DNA of 7,148 nt from NCBI GenBank assembly GCA_031265345.1, contig JAISCU010000405.1, forward strand, positions 1 through 7,148. The letters are read 5' to 3'. The notes under the pieces were generated by a model. The model made no database searches, had not been told where the DNA came from, and was given only the letters and a program-made list of their open reading frames with translations. This DNA is from Bifidobacteriaceae bacterium (GTDB lineage Bacteria > Actinomycetota > Actinomycetes > Actinomycetales > WQXJ01). Below, in pieces: positions 1 to 5,083 of this stretch (the first letter of the stretch is position 1; the number at the start of each line of letters is the position of its first letter). The translations under genes were made by a program, and so were the position numbers.

Positions 1-1498
1 CGGCCGCGCACCCCGCGGCCACACCGCGCCACGCGCCGCCGCCGCCCCCGAGTGCGTCCGCGACCAGTCGGCCCACCAGGGCGGCCGCCAGGCCGCCCGC
101 CACCGAGACGCAGGCGGTGCGGCCGACGCCGACCAGGGCCACGCGGCCAACGGCGCGAAACAATCCCACGACCAGGACCACGGCGGCCAGACTCATCCCG
201 GCGGCCGATCCCCAGCCCAGCGCCTCCAAGCCGGGCAGTCCGGCCAGAGCCGCGCCCACCGCCAGCACGGCCGCCGTCAACCAGCCCGCGGCCGTGCCGC
301 CTCCGGCCCAACCGGTCCGCCCGGCGGCGTACAAGACCCGCTGCAGATGGGTCGCCAGCCCATAGCCGACCAGTCCCGCCGCTAGCGCCGTCAAGGTCCC
401 GGACAGGCCCCTCACCACACCCGGGTCCACGGCCGCGAAGACTTGCTCGACGGCTGGCGCGGCGGCGACCAGGCAGGCGGAACCGGCCGCCGCCACGGCG
501 ATCACAGTGCGCGTGGTCCGGGCCGTCAAATCCTTGAAATGGGCGGCCTCGGAATCGTCGCAAGCTGCCAGATGGGGGAACGTCGCCATCGCCACTGGCA
601 CCACCAGCACCGCATAAGGCAGCAGGTAGACTGCCTGGGCGTAATGGAAGACCGGCAGGGCCCCGGTGGCGCCGAAACGTCCCGCCACCATCACGACCGT
701 CAGTACGAAGACCTGCTGCGCCAGCAGGCCGCCGATCCCCGCGCCCACCAGGCCTACGGCTCTCCGCGCCAGGCCGGGCGCGAAGCGATAGGTGGGACGC
801 AGCCGAATCCCAGCCGTGTACATGGGCGCCAGGAGCGGCAGCGTCAGCATGGCCACGCCCACGGTGGTCCCCCATCCCAGCACCGCGACCGCCGCCCCTC
901 CCAATGAGTCAGGGGATTCCTGAGCGCCACCGGCCAACCTCGCGAACCAGACGTACACCCCGGTCACCGTCAACGAGCTGAGCAGCGGGGCGGCGGCGGG
1001 CCAGAAGAACCGCTTGGCCGCCTGAAGCGCGCCGGACGCGACCACGCCGATCCCGTACAGCGGCACCTGGACGGCGAAAATCGCGATCAGATGGGCGGCC
1101 AGCGCGCGGGTCCCGGGATGGGCGGCATCGATGGCCGGATCCACCACCAAATCGGCCAGCGGACGCGCAGCCAACGCCAGGAGGCCGCCCAGCGGCACCA
1201 GCACCGTGACAGTCCAGGTCATCAGCGCCGATGCCGTTCGCGAGGCATCCGCCGTCAGTCGTCTCGCCAACGGAGCGGCCAGGAGCGGCACGGCCACCGA
1301 CGCCAGGGCGCCGCCCGCCACGACCTCGAACAGGACGTTGGGGAGGGCGTTCGCGGCGGTGTAGGCGGAGCCCGAGGCGGTCGATCCGACAGCTGCGGAG
1401 AAGACCCCCCAGCGGGCGAATCCCATCAGCCGCGCGGCGATGGTCACTCCCGCGATCAGGGCGGCCCCGCTCGCCACCCCGGCGGCGGCCCGGTTCAC
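1..1498 (-). CDS. murJ: MurJ/MviN-family lipid-linked precursor flippase homologue (3' end cut by window)
   Basis: Polytopic membrane protein of the MOP-superfamily MurJ/MviN group, whose studied members flip lipid II or related undecaprenyl-linked precursors across the plasma membrane. The frame is open for 499 codons with no stop before the left edge; the family is usually about 500-550 residues, so only a short C-terminus is missing. The N-terminus carries the family pattern: ARLMGFAR (residues 22-29), then a Ser/Ala/Tyr segment, NALPN (50-54) and AGGALASVAVPLL (61-73). A dozen or so hydrophobic segments follow, with the mid-protein VFHYAQAVYLLPYAVLVVP element (283-301). The start is GTG at 1498, overlapping the TGA of the upstream gene by four bases (GTGA), with a weak GGAG 9-12 bases upstream. 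Several charged residues that matter in E. coli MurJ appear replaced (see findings), so the substrate may not be lipid II. A paralogue rather than the main MurJ is possible. Confidence 0.88.
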   Translation of the reverse strand, partial: MNRAAAGVASGAALIAGVTIAARLMGFARWGVFSAAVGSTASGSAYTAANALPNVLFEVVAGGALASVAVPLLAAPLARRLTADASRTASALMTWTVTVLVPLGGLLALAARPLADLVVDPAIDAAHPGTRALAAHLIAIFAVQVPLYGIGVVASGALQAAKRFFWPAAAPLLSSLTVTGVYVWFARLAGGAQESPDSLGGAAVAVLGWGTTVGVAMLTLPLLAPMYTAGIRLRPTYRFAPGLARRAVGLVGAGIGGLLAQQVFVLTVVMVAGRFGATGALPVFHYAQAVYLLPYAVLVVPVAMATFPHLAACDDSEAAHFKDLTARTTRTVIAVAAAGSACLVAAAPAVEQVFAAVDPGVVRGLSGTLTALAAGLVGYGLATHLQRVLYAAGRTGWAGGGTAAGWLTAAVLAVGAALAGLPGLEALGWGSAAGMSLAAVVLVVGLFRAVGRVALVGVGRTACVSVAGGLAAALVGRLVADALGGGGGAWRGVAAGCAA

Positions 1499-2556
1499 CC
1501 GGTCTGCTCCGACGGCCGATCCAATTGGGGCCTGTCCTCAGTTCCGTCGATTCCGGCCGAGCCCTTCCGCGAAGCCCGACTGGATTGGGAACCGCCCCCA
1601 ATTCGGTCGGCCGGGTCCCGATCCGGCTGGGGGCTCATATGGGCTCGGTCGGCCCGTGGCCGATCCGGCTCGGGAGTTCCAGTGTCAGGGTCGAGGTCAC
1701 GGCCCAGCTCGTCGAGGCGTCGCAGGGTCGGATCAGCCGCGATGACCTTGCTGAAGGAGACCTTCTCCGACGCCAGGATCAGACCGCCGATGCCGACCGC
1801 GGCGGCCAGCCGCCCAGCCCACGGCAGGCTTCGCACCAGCGCCACGCCCACAGCCGCGCCCAGCGCGTTGGCGCCGCAGTCGCCCAGCATGGTCCGCTCC
1901 CCCAGGTCGGCCGGCGCCGCCGCGACCACCGCTCCGGTGACGCCAGCCGCCAGTTCTCCTCCGGCGCCCGGCGCGACCGCCAGCAGGGCGGCTGGCATGC
2001 CCGCGGCCTTGAGCGCCCGTCCAGGACGCAAGTCCAACAAGTTGACCAGGTTGGCCGCTCCCGCCACCACCACGGCATCGACCGCCGTCCTGGCCAGCCG
2101 CCCCGCCCGGCCACTGCGCCCCCTCGAACCAGAGTTGGGGACTGTCCCCAATTGTGGTTCCTGGTTGGCGACGGCGAAGAGGGCCGCGCCCGCGCCGACC
2201 ACGACCAGTTTGACCAGGCCGGTCGTGACCTGGCCCCGCTTCAATCGTCGGAAGTGGCCCCGAAGGCCTTTGGCGGAGCCGTCGCCCAAGAGGTCGTCGG
2301 CCAGGCCCGCGATCCCGGCGGCGCCGATCGCGGCCATCGCGCCAGCCCCGGCCACCGGGTCCGGCACACCGCGGGCCGCGGCCGTCAACAGTCCGGCGGC
2401 CAGAGCCGGACCGCCCCGCAGGTCCACCGTCCGGCCACGATAGTTGGTCCTGGCCCAGGTGGCGGGAATGTCCTCAGGAGCGTCGTTCGGACCGGCCGCC
2501 AGAGTCGCGCCGAACGCGGCCATCGCGGTTCTCAGTCGTCGCAGCGGGCGGGTCAT
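1495..2556 (-). CDS. MraY/WecA-type (GT-4 family) phosphoglycosyltransferase-like membrane protein
   Basis: Predicted multi-pass membrane protein of 353 residues related to the polyprenyl-phosphate sugar-1-phosphate transferases (MraY, WecA), which load a sugar phosphate on undecaprenyl phosphate at the cytoplasmic face. Visible motifs in family order: NYRGRTVDLRGG (38-49), the Asp-rich ADDLLGD (86-92), NLVNLLDLRPGRA (169-181, the NxxNxxD motif) and LGDCGANALG (224-233), followed by SEKVSFSKVIAADP (263-276) and LRRLDELGR. The His-rich loop of MraY/WecA is not seen, so this is a divergent branch whose activity cannot be named. ATG at 2556 overlaps the steB stop (ATGA) and has a good GGAGGGG 6-12 bases upstream. 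Two oddities: residues 133-144 are encoded by a REP-like palindrome, and the last 67 residues (287-353) are a Pro/Asp/Arg/Ser-rich tail that includes further degenerate copies. Its stop overlaps the murJ-like start. Confidence 0.8.
   Translation of the reverse strand: MTRPLRRLRTAMAAFGATLAAGPNDAPEDIPATWARTNYRGRTVDLRGGPALAAGLLTAAARGVPDPVAGAGAMAAIGAAGIAGLADDLLGDGSAKGLRGHFRRLKRGQVTTGLVKLVVVGAGAALFAVANQEPQLGTVPNSGSRGRSGRAGRLARTAVDAVVVAGAANLVNLLDLRPGRALKAAGMPAALLAVAPGAGGELAAGVTGAVVAAAPADLGERTMLGDCGANALGAAVGVALVRSLPWAGRLAAAVGIGGLILASEKVSFSKVIAADPTLRRLDELGRDLDPDTGTPEPDRPRADRAHMSPQPDRDPADRIGGGSQSSRASRKGSAGIDGTEDRPQLDRPSEQTG
1518..1545. repeat. Decayed REP-like copy near the end of the transferase gene
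   Basis: The plus-strand run CCAATTGGGGCCTGTCCTCA (1521-1540) followed by GTTCC resembles the AATTGGGGACAGTCCCCAA core of the intact palindrome, with several substitutions that weaken the hairpin. It encodes GTEDRPQLDR (residues 338-347) just before the stop codon. Called by similarity by eye, so less certain than the other two. Confidence 0.42.
1576..1610. repeat. Degenerate REP-like palindrome in the transferase tail
   Basis: The arms CCGACTGGATTGGG (1576-1589) and CCCAATTCGGTCGG (1597-1610) pair at 12 of 14 positions around a 7-base loop. On the minus strand it reads AATTGGGGGCGGTTCCCAA in the middle, which resembles the core of the palindrome at 2126-2160. It encodes part of the low-complexity C-terminal tail of the GT-4-like protein. 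Confidence 0.55.
2126..2160. repeat. REP-like 35-bp imperfect palindrome inside the transferase gene
   Basis: The outer arms GAACCA (2126-2131) and TGGTTC (2155-2160) enclose the palindromic core TTGGGGACTGTCCCCAA (2135-2151), with two mismatched pairs between arms and core. It is small, GC-rich and self-complementary, like REP/RAYT-type hairpins. It lies entirely in frame, encoding residues 133-144 (EPQLGTVPNSGS) of the GT-4-like protein, in a loop just after a hydrophobic segment. No transposase gene is in the window. Confidence 0.7.
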
Positions 2557-3896
2557 GGCTGCCCCTCCGATCCGTCCGGCTCTGCTGATCGCGTCCCGTC
2601 CGCGCCTCCGTCCACGCCTCCGGACGGGTCGTCCGAGGGGTTGCCAGACGGTTCACCGGACGGCTCGGTCGAGGGGCTCTCGCTGGAGCCTCCAGAAGCC
2701 TCGCGCGGGGCGGGCCGGTAGGGCGGCAACTCGGAATCGTCGCTGGACAGGCCGTAGGCGCCGTGGACCGAGTGATACGAGGCGGCCAAGGCCCACAGCG
2801 ACGTGATGGTCTCGGCCTGGGCCAGCGGCGCCGTCACCGTGGAGATCGAGGCGTTGAAGGCGGGGTCCGCCCGCAGTCGGTGCACCAGGTCCGAGTCCGC
2901 TTGGTCGGGACCGCAGACCACCGTCCGCAAACCAGCGCCGACCAGCGCGGAGACCACGCCAGTGAACGCTTCGCGCCGTCCCGTGGTGGCCGTCTCCGGC
3001 TCGATTCTGGCCGGGTCCGCGATGTATGGCCCCGCCAAGACGATCACCGCGGTGGCCGGCCCGGTGACCGATCCGGAGGCCAGCCCAGCCGAGTCCAGCG
3101 CGGCCAGCAGTTCCTCGGCGTTGACGGGCTCGGGCCCGCTGGCCGTCCCGGCGCCATGGCCGCCCCCACCTGATCCACCGCCGCTTCCTGTGCCGCCCTC
3201 ACTGCCCGCACCGCCGTCGCCGCCCGAGCCGTCTTCACCGCCGTCGCCATCGGAGCCGCCCGTGCCGGCCCCGCCATCCGAGCCCCCGTCGTCACCGTCA
3301 TTGCCGCCAGTCGCGGAGTCGCTGGGCTCCGGGCCTTCCCCGTCGGGGCCTTGGCTGGGCTCCCCGGACGGGTCGGCGGCATCGTCGCGGGGCGACTCGC
3401 GCGAACCTCGCAGAGCGACCGCCAGCCCTGCGGCGATCAGCGCCCGGTCGCCCTCCGCGCCGGTCTCCCCCAACAGATCGGCCACTGCGGCCGCCGCCTC
3501 GGATCGCGCCGAATCGGACCCGGAAGCCCATTCGTCGCGCAGGTTGACCTCGCCCGCCAGGTCCGCCCCGGCCAGTTCGAGGCCCGCCTCGAGATCCTCG
3601 AGCCGCGCTTGCGCATCCGCCCCGATGGTCACCACGGCGACCGCCTGCCCGGTCAACAGCCCGGACAATGCCTGGGGCTGAAGGGCGCTGAAAGCCGAAC
3701 CGGCGTACCTCTCGCGGGCGGAGGCGGCAGTCAACTCGTCGCGCAACAGCTGCTTGTCGTCGCGCAACAAGGACACTTGTTCGGCCAATGAGGATTCGAT
3801 CGGCTCTTTCAAGGGACCGGCACCCAGCAGTATGCCCACCGCGAGCGCGAGGAACACGGCCACCAGCGACACGACGTGGTAACGGAAGTTGATCAT
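2553..3896 (-). CDS. steB: SteB / MctB-family envelope protein (annotated 'copper transporter')
   Basis: Homologue of SteB of corynebacteria, a membrane partner of SteA in daughter-cell separation, and of mycobacterial MctB (Rv1698), described as a copper-export channel. The start MINFRYHVVSLVAVFLALAV is the family N-terminus: one transmembrane helix (about 8-28) followed by a coiled-coil-like charged helix (about 32-62). Two folded blocks follow, 63-163 and 256-395 (the second includes AVIVLAGPYIADP and RTVVCGPDQADSDLV). At 447 residues it is much longer than MctB (about 314). The excess is a Gly/Asp/Ser/Pro-rich linker (164-255) and an acidic PSGE-type tail (397-447). No Cys/His cluster suggests metal binding: only one Cys (328) is present. 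ATG at 3896 overlaps the steA stop by ATGA, with no close Shine-Dalgarno, so reinitiation after steA is likely. The same frame continues upstream to 5201 but that part is shadow. Confidence 0.88.
   Translation of the reverse strand: MINFRYHVVSLVAVFLALAVGILLGAGPLKEPIESSLAEQVSLLRDDKQLLRDELTAASARERYAGSAFSALQPQALSGLLTGQAVAVVTIGADAQARLEDLEAGLELAGADLAGEVNLRDEWASGSDSARSEAAAAVADLLGETGAEGDRALIAAGLAVALRGSRESPRDDAADPSGEPSQGPDGEGPEPSDSATGGNDGDDGGSDGGAGTGGSDGDGGEDGSGGDGGAGSEGGTGSGGGSGGGGHGAGTASGPEPVNAEELLAALDSAGLASGSVTGPATAVIVLAGPYIADPARIEPETATTGRREAFTGVVSALVGAGLRTVVCGPDQADSDLVHRLRADPAFNASISTVTAPLAQAETITSLWALAASYHSVHGAYGLSSDDSELPPYRPAPREASGGSSESPSTEPSGEPSGNPSDDPSGGVDGGADGTRSAEPDGSEGQP
3132..3407 (-). other. 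Low-complexity segment of steB encoding a Gly/Asp/Ser/Pro linker
   Basis: This stretch codes for residues 164-255 of the SteB-like protein. It starts with PSGEPSQGPDGEGPEPSDS and passes into runs of Gly with Asp, Ser, Thr and Ala, ending GSGGGSGGGGHGAG. It contains almost no hydrophobic residues and is acidic, so it should be disordered. It sits between two hydrophobic-patterned, presumably folded blocks and explains most of the excess length over MctB. The DNA is repetitive GGN/GAC/AGC codons rather than an exact long tandem repeat. Confidence 0.8.
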
Positions 3897-5083
3897 CCGG
3901 GCATCACGTCCTTGATCCAGGCCCAAGCGTCGTCGAAGAACGCTGCCACCAGTTGCAGGAGCGCCTGGCCGGAGGGCGTCGCGGACAGCGCCACCACCAC
4001 CGCGACCGCCCCGGCCACCACCAGCGCGCCGAGTTGCAGGTTCGACACGCCGGGCCGGTAGAGCCGCGAGACGCCCTTGGCGTCGACCAGTTTGCCGCCC
4101 ACCCGCAGGCGCGTCAGGAAAGTCGAGGCCATGCCGTCGCGGCCCTTGTCGAGGAACTCCATCAGGGTCATGTGGGTGCCCACGGCCACGATCAGTTCGG
4201 CCCCTTGGTCGTCCGCCAGCAGCATCGCGACGTCTTCCGAGGTCCCCGCCCAGGGCAGCACGCCGTGCTCCAAGCCCAGGTCGTCCAGCCGTTCCGAGCC
4301 GGGCGCGCGGCCGTCGCGGTAGGCGTGGACAACCAACTCGGCCCCCGATTTGAGGGCTTTGTCGGACACCGAGTCCATGTCCCCGATGATCAGGTCCGGC
4401 CTCAGCCCAGCCTCCATGACCGCGTCGGCGCCGCCGTCCACGCCGATGATCACCGGCCGCTTCTCGCGCACGAACGGCCGCAGCACGGCCAGGTCCTCGC
4501 GGTAGTGGTAGCCGCGCACCACGATCAGGGCCGTCGCGCCCCTCAGTTTGGTCTTGATCTCCGGCGCCGTCTGGCGCTCCAAGAAGTCCTCCGACTCCGC
4601 CTCCAGGTATTCGAGCGTGTTCGCGGCGAACGCCGTGATCTGCTCGGAGAGCCCCAAGCGGGCGCATTCCTGGGCGGTCGCCACCGAGGCGAGCGTCTGC
4701 CGCTCCCCACTCGCGACCAGCCTGCCGTGCTGCCGCACTTGGCCGGAGCCCAAGTCGACCCGCACCTCGAGGCCCTCTTTCAGGTCCATCACAGCCGCGC
4801 CGAGTCCGTCCACGAGCGGGATCCCGGCGCGCACCACGATCTCCGGTCCCAGGTTGGGAAACCTGGACGATGCCGATTCGGCGGCATTGAGCACCACCGC
4901 CGGCTCCGCGCCCACCAGGGCTTCCGCCGCCACACGATCCAGCGCCGGGTGGTCGATCACGGCCACGTCGCCTGCTCTGAGACGGCCGGTCAGAACCTTG
5001 GTGCGACGGTCCACCCGGGCAGGACCGGTGATGGTCCCGCCCTGGCTGGCCTTGGCGCGCCGACGCGACGAGATGGTCTTCAT
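3893..5083 (-). CDS. steA: SteA-like cytokinetic / cell-separation protein
   Basis: 396-residue homologue of SteA (Rv1697 in M. tuberculosis), a septum-associated factor needed with SteB for proper cell separation and peptidoglycan-hydrolase control in Corynebacterium. Residues 1-170 form the SteA-specific N-terminal part (basic MKTISSRRRAKAS, then GPARVDRRTKVL). Residues about 180-300 are a thiamine-pyrophosphokinase-like domain with VDGGADAVMEAGLRPDLIIGD (215-235) running into MDSVSD (236-241), and GTSEDVAMLLA (280-290). VGTHMTLMEFLDKGRDGMAS (301-320) follows. A single hydrophobic helix at about 350-368 and a short Trp-containing end (388 onward) anchor it, so the soluble part is probably cytoplasmic. 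It does not look like a full thiamine enzyme and the neighbours do not concern thiamine. ATG at 5083 overlaps the recN TGA by four bases; no Shine-Dalgarno is visible upstream, consistent with translational coupling. Confidence 0.92.
   Translation of the reverse strand: MKTISSRRRAKASQGGTITGPARVDRRTKVLTGRLRAGDVAVIDHPALDRVAAEALVGAEPAVVLNAAESASSRFPNLGPEIVVRAGIPLVDGLGAAVMDLKEGLEVRVDLGSGQVRQHGRLVASGERQTLASVATAQECARLGLSEQITAFAANTLEYLEAESEDFLERQTAPEIKTKLRGATALIVVRGYHYREDLAVLRPFVREKRPVIIGVDGGADAVMEAGLRPDLIIGDMDSVSDKALKSGAELVVHAYRDGRAPGSERLDDLGLEHGVLPWAGTSEDVAMLLADDQGAELIVAVGTHMTLMEFLDKGRDGMASTFLTRLRVGGKLVDAKGVSRLYRPGVSNLQLGALVVAGAVAVVVALSATPSGQALLQLVAAFFDDAWAWIKDVMPG

Noticed and set aside
909..1601. 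A 230-codon minus-strand open frame covering the flippase start region.
   Set aside because: It is a shifted frame over the transferase tail and the flippase gene; the MurJ-like frame (1-1498) shows clear family motifs and membrane segments, whereas this one is Arg/Gly-rich and matches nothing.
1231..2721. A 496-codon plus-strand open frame.
   Set aside because: Antisense to three recognised genes, very rich in Arg, Pro and Ser, with no domain; typical of GC-rich antisense frames.
2553..3896. Naming the gene strictly as a copper transporter.
   Set aside because: No metal-binding Cys/His pattern is visible, and its place after steA supports the SteB cell-separation role at least as well; the copper role is known from the mycobacterial protein only.
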